Assembly (NCBI RefSeq): GCF_000801105.2
Contig: NC_079515.1
Location: forward strand, 18,189,407-18,253,406
Direction: 5' to 3'
Length of the DNA: 64,000 nt
Origin: Raphanus sativus
Taxonomy: Eukaryota > Streptophyta > Magnoliopsida > Brassicales > Brassicaceae
Part shown: in pieces, positions 22,816-33,829 of the stretch
Layout of the letters: each line of letters opens with the position of its first letter
How positions within the stretch are numbered: position 1 is the first letter of the stretch
Made by a program: the position numbers and the translations under genes
Notes under the pieces: generated by a model
Told to the model about the DNA's origin: nothing
What the model saw: the letters and a program-made list of their open reading frames with translations, nothing else
Databases searched by the model: none

Positions 22816-22923
22816 TTATTCACCCTCCCCTCGTGGGACGCATAAGCAGAAAACTACCACAGCCACGGTCATCATGAATACCACAAAGAGCAAGCCGGTG
22901 AGTTTGAATAAAGTTGGATCCAT
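22816..22923 (-). CDS. Predicted 35-residue single-pass membrane peptide
   Basis: The frame gives 35 residues: a short polar start (MDPTLFKLTG), one hydrophobic segment of about 20 residues (LLFVVFMMTVAVVVFCLC) and a short charged tail ending GEGE. I do not recognise the family. Support for a real gene is indirect: the upstream context looks like a plant promoter, with TATATATA about 92 bp before the ATG and a purine-rich leader with GAAGAAG runs, and codon use is not AT-skewed like the surrounding DNA. It lies between ACBP6-like and PMT20-like genes, where Arabidopsis has a small gene of unknown function in my memory (At1g31835); that link is a guess. A first exon of a longer gene is possible, but the stop is in frame. 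Confidence 0.5.
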   Translation of the reverse strand: MDPTLFKLTGLLFVVFMMTVAVVVFCLCVPRGEGE

Positions 22924-23014
22924 TTTCTTCTTTTTCTTCGTTCACTTAACTTTTCTGTCTTTCTAAGTTTTCTTCTCTTCTTCTTTTAGCCTACCAATCG
23001 ACTATACATACATC

Positions 23015-23022
23015 TATATATA
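23015..23022 (-). promoter_or_regulatory. Candidate TATA box of the 35-residue peptide gene
   Basis: TATATATA upstream of a purine-rich leader, about 92 bp before the ATG at 22923. In AT-rich DNA this motif alone is weak evidence. Confidence 0.4.
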
Positions 23023-23263
23023 CTTGTGTTGTTAATACTTAATTTACATTTTTGTGGGTAAGTAATAGAATTTTGGAAAGTTTAGTTTTTCATATTAAGA
23101 ACTAGTAAAACTTGGAAATGTTTTTTTAGAAAAGAGAGTATTTGGAAAGTATTTTCTATATTGATTTCTTAGGTTCAAGACTTTAGATTTATACAAAGAT
23201 TTATATCCTAAAATATTGATATACATATCCAATCTTAATTAATGTAGATATGTACATGTACTA

Positions 23264-23939
23264 GAGAAATACTTGGGTAAACCAACCAATAGGATTTCAT
23301 TATTTCATATTAAGTATCTTTTAAAAAAAGAAACAAAATATTGACAAGTTTTATTATGTTTTTAAAATAAAAAAATATATAGAAAATAATTGTAGTCGCA
23401 AAAAAATTATATTTAAAATACCGTTAAAAAACACACCATAAACCCTATATCATAAACCTTAAACCCTTGGTAAACCCTAAGCCCTTGGATAAATCCTAAA
23501 TCTTTTGATTTAAAAAAAAATATTTTTACACAATCAGCAAAACACTAAACCCTAAACACTAAATACTAAACTCTAAACCTTAAATACTAAACCCTAAATC
23601 CTTGGGTAAACCCTAAACCCGTGGATAAATCCTAAACCTTAGGATTTAGAATTCATACAAGTGTTTGGGATTTACCAAAAGTTTAGGGTTTACCCAAGAG
23701 TTTATTTTTATGATTTAGGGTTTAGGGTTTAAGGTTTGGCTGACGACATTAAAAATATTTTTTAAAATGTGTTTTTGTTTGCAATTAATATTTTTTTTTA
23801 TTTTTTTTTTAGTTTAAAAATATAATATAACTTGACAATATTTTATTTCTTTTTTTAAAGATATTGAATATGAAATAATGAAATCATATTGGTTGGATGA
23901 ATCTACAGGTTCACTCTAGGGTGAACCCAATAATTTCTC
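23264..23939. mobile_element. Mutator-type MITE with CCCTAAA-rich interior, copy 1
   Basis: A 676 bp element flanked by CATGTACTA (23255-23263) and CATGTATTA (23940-23948), a 9 bp duplication with one mismatch. Its ends are long inverted repeats (GAGAAATA...CCAACCAATAGGATTTC type). The interior is made of degenerate AAACCCTAAAC, CCTTGG and reverse-complement blocks on both sides. The second copy is at 52923-53624. No coding capacity. Confidence 0.78.
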
Positions 23940-23949
23940 CATGTATTAA

Positions 23950-24345
23950 TACTTCTCTGGATGGAAAGTGTCGGTTTCGAATTTTCAAGTTAATTAGAAA
24001 CACTGCAAAATCTTTCTTATCAAGTGCCTTCGTCAAAATATCAGCAAGTTGCAACTTTGTCGAAACATGTTTTGTTGTAACAAACCTTCTCACAATCTTA
24101 TCTCTTATGAAATGGTAATTAATTCCAAAATATTTCGTCTTTTTATGGAAAATGGTATTAGCTACCATATGAATAGCTGAATTGTTATCACAATGAACCA
24201 GAATTTGTTTGTCAAAGCAGACATGAAATATAGTCAGTACATTTTTTTAACCAAATCCGCTCTTAAACATTATCCAAAATGCCTTGTATTCTGCCTCCGT
24301 TGACGAGTGAGAGACTGTGTTGTGTTTTAATGATTTCCAAGATAC
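23950..24345 (-). pseudogene. Ty1/copia RNase H fragment
   Basis: Minus strand: an SWKSLKHNTVSHSSTEAEY motif near 24290-24340, then a degraded middle, then VANTIFHKKTKYFGINYHFI and KLQLADILTKALDKKDFAVF, the usual C-terminal end of copia RNase H. Stops and frameshifts separate the blocks. It starts right beside the MITE. Confidence 0.75.
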
Positions 24346-25430
24346 CGGTGACCCACCTAACTGAATAAACTAGGCCTCTAAAGATCTTCGCTATAAAAAG
24401 ATACCTTAGCAATTAAAAAAAAAATCTGTATAGACAGATCCTTTCAAAAAAAACAACTTTATTATAGAAATACATCTTAGCCATTCTAAAAACTAATTTT
24501 ACTTTTACAATGGAAAAACATGAATTTTCTTCTAATTAATACACAACTCTCAAATTAAACAAATAATTGTACAAAGACATTTTTGGGATATTTAATAACA
24601 TTTGAAAACTAATATATCATTTTAGATGAAAAGACACAACTCTTAGATTTAATATTTTCTAGAATTGCATGTTGGAAACACACACACACACATATATATA
24701 TACAATCTTTCAATTTAATAGGGATTCACAACCTTTGGAATAAATTGGAATTCTATAATTAATAGATACATTAAAGCAAAACTCATCTCTATAATGAGTG
24801 ATTTACATCCAGAGGCAGTTTTTGTCTTTTTATTACAGTATAAAGGATTTTATTATACTGAGGTAGTTTTTGGTGTAAAATATTTAACTTGCCCTTAAAA
24901 AGCTTAACTAAATTCTTCTTTTCCAGTCAGACATATTTATGTAAGGTTTGGTTTTGAATTTTGTTTTAAAAGAGTGAGTGATGGACCCCAGACAAAAGGT
25001 AAACTGAATTAAATAACTATTTGAGCAAAAGTTCACGTGCCTCATAATTTCTATTCATTTGATATTACAAGTTTTTACTTTTTTTTTTGTTCCGGCCTCA
25101 TAAAATTCTAAAATGTGCTATTTTCTATTCAATTGCGACCCAGATTTTTAAATTGTAAATTTTAACCTTTCGATGTGTTTTTTGGTTCTCCTCTGTGACT
25201 TTCTACTCACCGCCGACTCACATGCATGATTTTGATATTTGGATGTTTAGTCCTTCAAGATTTAATTTATTTTTCTTCAGATTTCAAAGTTGGAAAAGTG
25301 ATTTTTTTGATTTCATCTCCAAATTTCTAATGTTCATTTTAATCCCATAGCATAGTGAAAACTAGAGAGAAAAAAATGTGAATCCTTTTGAATCATTTTT
25401 GTGCGTTATTACAATGATGCTAGTATGTAA
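24346..25430. other. AT-rich intergenic, no gene seen
   Basis: Includes a short (CA)n(TA)n microsatellite near 24680-24702. Nothing else recognised. Confidence 0.5.
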
Positions 25431-27290
25431 ACATATGTACACGACACTATGTACACAAAATTTACTATCCATGTGTACTTCAATCCATGTGTACACCATT
25501 CAACTTATACAATAATTCACATGCACACAGTCTAAAAATAAACTTGTACATATGTAGACATGTACATGTGTATACTGTTTATCCAAATGTGTGTATCACT
25601 CAATTTGTGTATCATGTACAAGTAAAACGGTATAGATGCGGAATCTTGAACATTCATGTACATTTGAATAAATAGTGTACACATGTACACTGTAATGATA
25701 GTGTACACATGTACATTGTGAAGGATAATGTACATTTTGATGATAGTGTACACATAAAATTATTTAAGGTGGACAAATTTCAAAAAATTTACAAATGTTG
25801 TTTTAATAATGTAGAAAACATTTTGAAATGCATTACATCTTGAAATATTACAAGTAGCTCAATAATGAACATATCTACATGCATACTATACCATGTACAC
25901 AATACCATGTACACAAATTATAATATGAAACCGTTCCGTTATGTCCAAAATGCATAAAATGAAACCGTAAATTTAAAAGGCATGTGGGGTGTACACTATA
26001 CCATTTACACGAATTATAATATCCAGATGTACAATGATTCATATTTACATCAATTAACGTGTACAGTAAATCATGGACATGTGTAGACATATGTACACGA
26101 CATTGTAATGACACGAGACCATGTACACAAAATTTACTATCCATGTGTATTTAGGTTCATGTGTATACTATTCAACTTATACAATAATTCACATGTACAC
26201 ACTCTAAAAATAAACTTGCAAAACCATATATTGTATTTTTGGCCAGAACCATAAATCTTATTTTGCATCTTAACCATAAAATCAGTTTTGTGTGTAAAAA
26301 ATGTTGTAGGTAAAATTAAAAAATTCTATATTTATCTTTTTAGGTTTTGGGTAAAAAATGTAGAACCATGTCAAATATTGTCAAATGTACACATATATAT
26401 TACTGTCCACATGCACAAGTTTTTATAAGAAATCATATGTACAAGTTTTTATGGAAAAACACATTTACATTGGTACATGAGTAACTTGTTTTAGTTCATT
26501 TTTGAATGCATCTATTGGATTTGTTTTTTTTGTTTAACACTGAATAATTCATTAAGCCCAAACGAGGCAAGAAAATTAATATTTGAAAAGTCATGTGTAC
26601 ACATATATTATATTGCCCACAAGTGTAAACACATGCATTTTGCTATTCTTACTCAAAAACAAAAATTGGTTTTACATATATCTATGTATCGGTATACACG
26701 TGGACAATATTATACAAGTTAATAATTGTTCATGATAGTGAAATTTGTATGTACACATAGACATCATATGGTTATACATATATTATATCATTGTACACAC
26801 ATGCAGTTTGTTATTCTTGCTCATGCATACATATATGTTATCATTGTCATCTTCACTGTGGTTGTGTACATTAAAGTATAATAGCGTACATGTGTACAGT
26901 AAATATGGAAGTATACATGTATACAATAAATATGATAGTGTACATATGTAAAATAACCAGAAATTAATCAAGTTAAGAACTTCCATGAAGCTAGCATGAA
27001 AACACACACACTAATCAGAAGCTCTTAAACAAGGTGTGAAAAATGATATATTTTGATTCAGTCAAATTTCAAGGATGCCCTAACCATGCGTGTACATGGG
27101 ATGAAGGAAAAAAATTCACATGTACATTGTTTTAATATTATGTGAGTTTATGAAATCACAGAGACTTAGTTATTTAGATAGAAAATCTACAAAAATGCCA
27201 AAAATGTGTACACAATCACTTTGATATATAATACAAAATTAGATGTACACATGTACAATTTGAATGTAATGTACACACGAATTTTGTTTT
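25431..27290. repeat. Tract studded with TGTACAC / GTGTACA motifs
   Basis: Dozens of copies of TGTACAC in both orientations, often as the palindrome GTGTACACATGTACAC or close variants, are scattered over about 1.9 kb. A longer direct repeat of about 110 bp is present at 25430-25540 and 26090-26215. No protein frame; open frames here are artefacts of the repeat. I could not find ends or target duplication. Confidence 0.7.
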
Positions 27291-28062
27291 TCATTAATGT
27301 TACAAAATTACAAAAATAACTTCATCTTCTTCCTTAGCTATGGTCGACCAGAAACCCTAATCTTCGCCCATCTCTCCTAACTCACAGCTTTAATCTTAAA
27401 ATTTCAAGCATAAGTGATCTTTTTTGTTTCTGATTTGTTGAATAATTCGTTCCAAATCGTCACGGCTGAGTGCCACCTTGTTAATAATGATGTCTGACTC
27501 GGGATAATAAAGACATACAACGACGATGTGGTTTTGAAGCAAGAACAGAGTATGGAGATGCGAAAAAACAAAAACGATTATACCACCATCTGAGATATAG
27601 CTTAACATATCTCAAAAGATAGATTGAATAATGAAGATACTGATTAAATACATGTTTTATTAAAAACAAGTTCTGGAAAAACACTATTTATTTTTCAAAA
27701 AAAGAAGAAAGTCAAGAAGAGAAAAAAGAAGAAGAGAAATATATGGGATCCATTTTATTTTGTTTGTTAGGAAGAGTTGTGATTAAATCATGTAGTTAGT
27801 CAGCGTGTAGTTAGAAAATATAACTAGTTAGTTTAGACAAAAGGAAGTTGTTAGGATAAACTGTCTTGGTAGAAGAAAGTATCTTATTTTGTTATAAAAA
27901 ACTCAAAACTGTCTTAGAGTGTAATTATTTCTTAAAAGAGTATTCATCTAAACAAAGAAGTATATCAAACAAAGTATATTTTTTTTTTCAAATAATTCGG
28001 ACAAATTACAAAGAACATACACAGAGAACATGTTCGTCTAATCAATGTTTTAGATTAGACTT
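27291..28062. other. Intergenic, no gene recognised
   Basis: Around 27315-27400 there is leader-like sequence with a telo-box (AAACCCTAA) and C/T-rich stretch, and an antisense frame of about 70 codons near 27400-27608. I cannot assign it to a family. It may be a 5' exon belonging to the element at 25.4-27.3 kb. Confidence 0.35.
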
Positions 28063-28960
28063 TCAAACAAAGAGGTACAGCATCGACAGCATGACAGAAC
28101 ATATATAACAACAGAGAGGTAAGGCATGTGTTGTAGTCCATTTAACGTGTAAACTGCGACTGTAAGTGACAAAAACAAGAGATCCAGAAGGGCATTCACA
28201 GAAGCAGTCCAACACACAGCAATAGCACAAAGCAGCGAGACTGGAATAAAAGAAGAATATATTTAATGGAAACACAAGAGAATTAATTTAGTAAGCAAAA
28301 GAAGGAACAATCTTTGAGCGAATCACAACTCTGTTTAAGACGAAAGGTTTTCACTTTTCACTCGAGTTTAGCATTGTAAGATGAGCTAAACAAATCTGGA
28401 GTGACTTTTAACAGTAGATTGTCTAAATTCAACTCACATTATGATGACGTATCCATTAATCAACTCTCGATTAATCTGGTTCTGATCAGGATCGTTTGGA
28501 TCAAGAAACCAAAACACTGAGTTCAATTAATGAAACCGAAACACATAGCTTCTAAAGGTTAAGTTCTCAAACATAGCTTTATACCAACACAATTAATGAG
28601 TTAACAAGTATGACCAAAAAGATGCAAGAAAGTTCACACGGAACAGTGATTCTGGTAGATAAAAATGGTAAAATTAATGGCGGGAAATGGAGAGACGAAC
28701 CAGCCACGGAGGAAAGAGGAGCCACCAGAGTTAGAATCCTGGTAATGATCTTGCTGGTAGTGTTTGTAGAGTTTAAGCGGCTGTGTGGGAGGAGTCCGTC
28801 CCAGATAACGATAATTACCGACAAAGTAGAATTGATACTGGGCTTCATGATCACACGAAAGCGGCGGTGGTGGAGTATTTCCTTCTTGATGCGGCGGAGG
28901 CGCCCATGGATAACCCTGAGGCGGAGGATGATAGGATTCCGGTGGGATGTCGTGGCTCAT
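28063..28960 (-). CDS. CYSTM-family (cysteine-rich transmembrane) protein
   Basis: Two exons: 28701-28960 and 28063-28240, joined inside a Cys codon (TG/T) at good GT/AG borders, giving 145 residues. Exon 1 encodes a Pro/His/Gln/Tyr-rich stretch (MSHDIPPESYHPPPQGYP onward) that ends GSSFLRGC. Exon 2 continues LAALCYCCVLDCFCECPSG. Together FLRGCLAALCYCCVLDCF is the CYSTM module: a membrane segment lined with cysteines, at the C-terminus of small plasma-membrane stress proteins. Family members normally stop just after this module; here 45 more residues follow, so an ancestral stop may have been lost, or another splice is used. The upstream leader ends in a purine-rich stretch. Function in this species is not shown by the sequence. 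Confidence 0.8.
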
Positions 28961-29497
28961 TTCTCTTTCAAATCAACATCTCCTTCCGTCATCTGATGAG
29001 TTTTTGAAATATATATATTTATATTTACATTGTTTCTGGGACTGTCCAAGTCTCAGGCTGTCTTTTTTCAAGTCACGTCTAATCGTGTTGCTCACGATCA
29101 TATTAGACTTGGGCCGCAAACAATATTTTATGTGGTTGTGTGAAGACTATTGGGCATGGCCACTAGGTACCCTGGAGTATGTGAGAGATGTGAGAACACA
29201 ATTGCTATGTTTTTGTTCATGCTCTTTTTTTCTTGTAAACACATTGTTTTGAAAGTGTAACTCAAGTACCGAAGTACCCTGGTTGAAGCTATTACAATAG
29301 GGCTGATATTTTAGAGCTTCTTACATGAAATGTTGGGATCAACACAAAAAAAAGCGTTGTGGTAAGCTTCGTTTTCTAAAATCTTCATACTAATGAGTTA
29401 TAAAACAGATAAAAAACACGTTTTTTTTCTCTTGCGAAAAATGTGCGATTAGGGTTTTCTTCCCTTACGCCGCCTTCACCAGACCTCTCGCCTGAAG
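28961..29497. other. CYSTM promoter region and LINE left flank
   Basis: 5' flank of the minus-strand CYSTM gene, then repeat-derived DNA before the LINE frame. No gene seen. Confidence 0.5.
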
Positions 29498-30306
29498 ATG
29501 AGAACTTTCCCTCCCCCCTTCTTCACTATGACCTCTTACGCTGCTATCGTTTCTTCGCCTCCAGCTCTTCAACCTCTGTCGGAAAAGGAAGTAAAGGCGA
29601 TTTATTTTCAGATCGACACCAAGCTTCAAATTTTTCCGCCTCCAGCGGGGATCCCGTCTTCTTCAGCTCCGACGTAGGCCGAGAGGTTTAAGGCGTCTCT
29701 GAGAAACCTCCGAAAGATCTCAGACCCAACATATCTCGACGACGGCACGCCAGTCGTACAAGCTCCGCCGGCCGTTCTTCTGCAGGCTTCTGAAATGTGG
29801 AAAGACCACATTATAGCTCACTTCCATGGTCGACGACCTCACCCGACAAAAATCATTGCGGATTTAAACCCGGTGTGGGGCAAGTTTGGGAAGATTACGG
29901 TCAGAACAATCTCGCCAACTAGTTGTCTCATCTACGTTCCCTTAGTTCAAACTCGGGAGTGTGTGTTGCAAGTAGGATATTGGCAAGTAGATCATTGTGC
30001 ATTCTCAGTATACCCTTGGTCTGCAGGAGGCAATTTTCAACAGCAGGGACTCCGGACAGCTCCAACCTGGGCTGTTCTCCGTAATGTTCCGCCTCAATTG
30101 TATTCGCTTGATGGGATCAGTGTGGTAGCTAGCGCGATTGGTGAGCCCCTGCATACTGAGAAGTCAAGACTGGATCCGTATCATTTTGGTGATACTAAGG
30201 TTAAGATAGAGATTAACTTAGATGTAGCTCCACCCAAGTTGGTGGAAGTTCGGGATGTTCAAGGTAATGCTGTCCGAATCAAAGTCGATTCTCCCAGCCT
30301 CCCTCC
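29498..30306 (+). pseudogene. L1-type LINE ORF1 (DUF4283-like), truncated
   Basis: One frame runs from MRTFPPPFFTMTSYAAIVSS through WKDHIIAHFHGRRPHPTKI, YVPLVQTRECVLQVGYWQ and APTWAVLRNVPPQLYSLDG to VRIKVDSPSLPP, with a single stop at 29675. This is the N-terminal RNA-binding-like domain found in plant LINE ORF1 proteins, which package LINE RNA. The CCHC knuckle expected directly after SLPP is missing because gypsy sequence begins there. About 270 codons remain. Confidence 0.8.
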
Positions 30307-30873
30307 GCAGCCATTACCATCAGACCAACAGCGAGACGCCATGATCCATTCACAAATTGACTGAGCGGCACGTCTCGTCTAAGGGAGAATGACGTTATCA
30401 GTCGGGGAATCGGGAACCAGAATCGGGTATCCTTTCGGAAGTACGACTCGTATATGCATTGATACCCAACTAGAGAAGCCCACTGACATTGGTAGTCCCT
30501 CGGGACAAGAAACGTCACCCCGGAAGCCCCGAGCTCTTTCAGCAAGGCTTTGATCCGATCGACCGACGACCAGGACGGATCCATGCTAGGCAGAGACTTG
30601 TCCCCTGCAGACGTAGAGCGCTCCACCTCGGGAGCCAATGGAGGAAGTTCCTCGAATGACCCATCCGGACAGAAGCGGATCAGACAAAAGGGACCCCTCT
30701 TTTCTTCTTTTTGACTGCGTCCTAAAGGCTCTTTCCATCTTTTGGCCCCTTGCGTACGAGATTAGCGAACTCGAACGAGGTCAGCCTCATCCGGGTCTGT
30801 CCCCCGGGATATTCCCAAAGGCGCCGACGTCTTCTTCTGGGCGGGAGGAGAACGTCTCTCAGGGCTATCCATT
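30307..30873 (-). pseudogene. Gypsy-type gag N-terminal fragment, inverted
   Basis: Minus strand: starts MDSPERRSPPAQKK, then after frame breaks reads LLKELGASGVTFLVPRDYQ, GYQCIYESYFRKDTRFWFPI and LAVGLMVMAAE. This resembles the N-terminal domain of large plant gypsy gag proteins often labelled putative plant transposon protein. It is cut off at the junction with the LINE fragment. Confidence 0.6.
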
Positions 30874-30899
30874 AGCGCGTCTCGGCCAGTACTCTTGAA

Positions 30900-31244
30900 A
30901 TAAAACAGAAAGCGCGGAAAGTAGAGAGAAGGGAGAGACTAGAGAGAGAAAGTACCTGAGCGAGCAAGGAATGGCACGGATCTCGAATAATGTCATAATT
31001 AGGTCTAAACAGGCCTACGAAAGCCCATGAGACCCCTCGAATGCGGGCCATTTCTCGCGTCGCTTCATCTTCCCGGGTTAACCGGTTTCTGGACTAACGT
31101 TAACCAACCCGGTTTAACAATGAAAATTCTACCAACGATCGGTCATCGGCCGGTTAAGACGAACCAACTCGACTGACGCCGAACTCTGTATAATCCCAAA
31201 CCATCTCTGTATATTCATCAGCGAAGAGGCGCGTCTACGCAAAT
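30900..31244. other. Retroelement leader-like DNA
   Basis: GC-richer than its surroundings, with CCGGTT and AACCGG blocks. Probably the leader of the gag fragment on the minus strand; no gene. Confidence 0.4.
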
Positions 31245-31730
31245 GAACTGGGGGGACTTATTGTAGATGCTAGGTTTCACTCACCTACAAGGCCCGAGAT
31301 GATAAGGATTTTGGCCTATTAAGCCGGCCGGCAGCTCGGTTCGTTTCAACCGGTGCTCGGAAGAAGGAATGTTTTGGCGTCAGCAAGCGCAGCAGCCGAG
31401 AAGGAGCTGTTCGCTCGGCTGAGAAGATCCCGGCCCGTCTCGCGGTCTAACGAGCAAAGGCCCATTAGGTTAAACTCTGCAAGGAACCAAGGAACACCAC
31501 CTACTTTAAGGGGAAAGAGAGACGAGAGAAGGGCATCCGAAATCACACACACTCACTTGGCGACTAGAACTAGGGTTTCCATTGCTCTTTTCTCTCCGAC
31601 TTGTATTTTCACCGGGAAAGCTCCCCGAGCTCGGGCTTGTTTTCCGATCACTTTTCTCATTTGTAATCACCTATTTTCTTGATTTAGCAATAAAATGCCT
31701 TTGAATTGATCCACCGACAAGTTCCGTCAT
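31245..31730 (+). mobile_element. LTR with preceding polypurine tract
   Basis: AACTGGGGGGACTTA (to 31260) looks like a plus-strand polypurine tract, directly followed by TGTAGATGC at 31262, a typical LTR start. A polyadenylation-type AATAAA lies at 31688. The right end is approximate and no second LTR is visible. The neighbouring gag fragment is on the other strand, so they are probably not one element. Confidence 0.5.
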
Positions 31731-33829
31731 ATTTACTAGTTTAGACCGAATTCGGTTCAAACACATTCAGTTCTTAAAAACATGTAAATGTTTAACAGTT
31801 TTCGAAACTGCCTCTATATATACATTTGTTTTGGTCATTTAACAAAGCTTATATATAAAATAGTGCGAGGAGTACTCTGAGAGGGATTATGAAGCTTATA
31901 ATATTATTTGCTTAGACGTCAATTATGATTTATGAAATATGTGTCTTTCTACGATGCATGTGTATATAAATATGTAACCTGATGATATTTCTAAATATTA
32001 CAATTCATAAGTGTTATCGAAAATAATATTTAATTTGTTAAATCAAAAGAAACCGACAACATTGATCTCACTGTCTTGAACTATATGTACGAAGATCTCA
32101 ATCAATAAAAGGATGTTATTTCAAACTTCCTTGATAAATACCAAAGTTTGATTAGGCATTAAAAACATATAGTTAAGTAATGTAGATGCATTACTCAAAA
32201 CCAAACAAACCAATCACAAGAATACGACAAATGATAGTCAATAACCATACAAAAATCAACGTATATTAATTACTCAACCGCTTTCATTACTATTACACAT
32301 TTCACCTACCAACAATCTCTAAAGTTCAAATTCGACACTGAAACTAAAACACAGGAATTAAACAAAGTCCAATAATCACCAAAACATACAATGTTTAATA
32401 CCGTTACACTCGCACATGCGGGCATAAATTTCTTATAAATATTTATTAGTTTATGTCTTATTAATCTAAAACTAGTATAATAAATTATTACTTATGTTTT
32501 TAAATAGTTAATCAAACATCAAAATATTTATATATGTCAAATATTTTTAATCAAAATATATACTTATTATTGTGTTAAGTTTTTTTCAAAACACTCATAT
32601 CTTAGAGATAGTTTAGAAAATATATTTATATTTTTTGGTTGACTAATATTTAATAATAAATTGTTTTGTATCCTAATTTTTTTTAACTTCTATAATAAAA
32701 ATATTGTTTTCAGATAGGCACAAAAAAGAATATATAGAAGAATTTTTTTTTGATAATTCTAAAATATTATTTTGTAATCAATTGTTTAATATAGTATATA
32801 ACATATAAACTTTATATCATTAAAATAAATTAGTGAATAGTTAGAAACTAATAATAAATTAATAACCTATCTAAAAGTCTAAAACCTAATAAAAATATGA
32901 TAAATAAGAAAAGCTAATATAACATATAAATTTAATATTAATAAAATAAAATTCGTTTTTATTTATATAGAATATTCATTAAGGTTATTATTTTAAATTA
33001 ATGATTTAATGACTCAGCTCAAAATAAATAATACATCAATGACAATTTAGGTTAAACTTAATAAAAATATGAGAAATAAGCAGAATTAGCTAAAATCATG
33101 GTGAACATGACAACTAAGCAAAATTACTTCATAAATAATAGTATAGATATAACTTTTTAAACTATTTTATAATTCACATACCGTACGCAGGACGGACCGA
33201 CTCTAATTTCTCTATATTTCTAACTTTATTATAAAGTAATTCTATTATAGAATCCACTATTAAATCAAATCAAACCGTAGAGTATAGTTATTATAAATAA
33301 GAGTGGAAAATGAAGGAGAAAATAATACTCTATTTGGAGTCTACATACTCTTTGAATCTCCCACTTGTTCAAGGATCCATGAAATAATTAATCACTAAAG
33401 ACTAAAACTGTCCATCGCCAATGATTGCCTTGAGCAACTAGCTTAAGAGAGATATGAAGCTGAATCAGTCAGACTACAAGTACAAGACAGTGTTTAAGTA
33501 CTCGTTCTCTACTTGTCGAAAAAAGTTATAATTTTCATACCGGACAGTCAACAGAACATGACAGTGAAAACTCAGGACCTCCGGTCCAGAAAAAAAAAAC
33601 TTGTTCTCGACCGAATCATTTTCTTTTTCTTATGGTTTAGTTTTTTTTTTCTAACCTCAACGAAACAGTTTCGTCGTCGTCTCCTTCAGACGGTAGATCT
33701 GAAAAATGAACTCACTACAACTTATTGGGCTTTTCCTTTCAAACGCGCCTCTATAGCCCATAGACCCATTTATTTTAACGAGACGATAAATCCCAAAAAA
33801 AAAGAAAAGAATGCTTTACGAACACATTA
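31731..33829. other. AT-rich intergenic, no gene seen
   Basis: Very AT-rich until about 33480, with no coding frame. From 33500 to 33800 GC rises and CT-rich, TGGGCT/AGCCCA site II-like motifs appear (33727-33765), but I see no coding exon. Confidence 0.5.

Noticed and set aside
23400..23740. Interstitial telomere from AAACCCTAAAC repeats
   Set aside because: The repeats are degenerate, occur in both orientations and lie inside a MITE with 9 bp duplications present twice in the window.
25487..27007. Several short frames rich in Val, Tyr, His and Cys
   Set aside because: They arise from the TGTACAC repeat and have no start context or family match.
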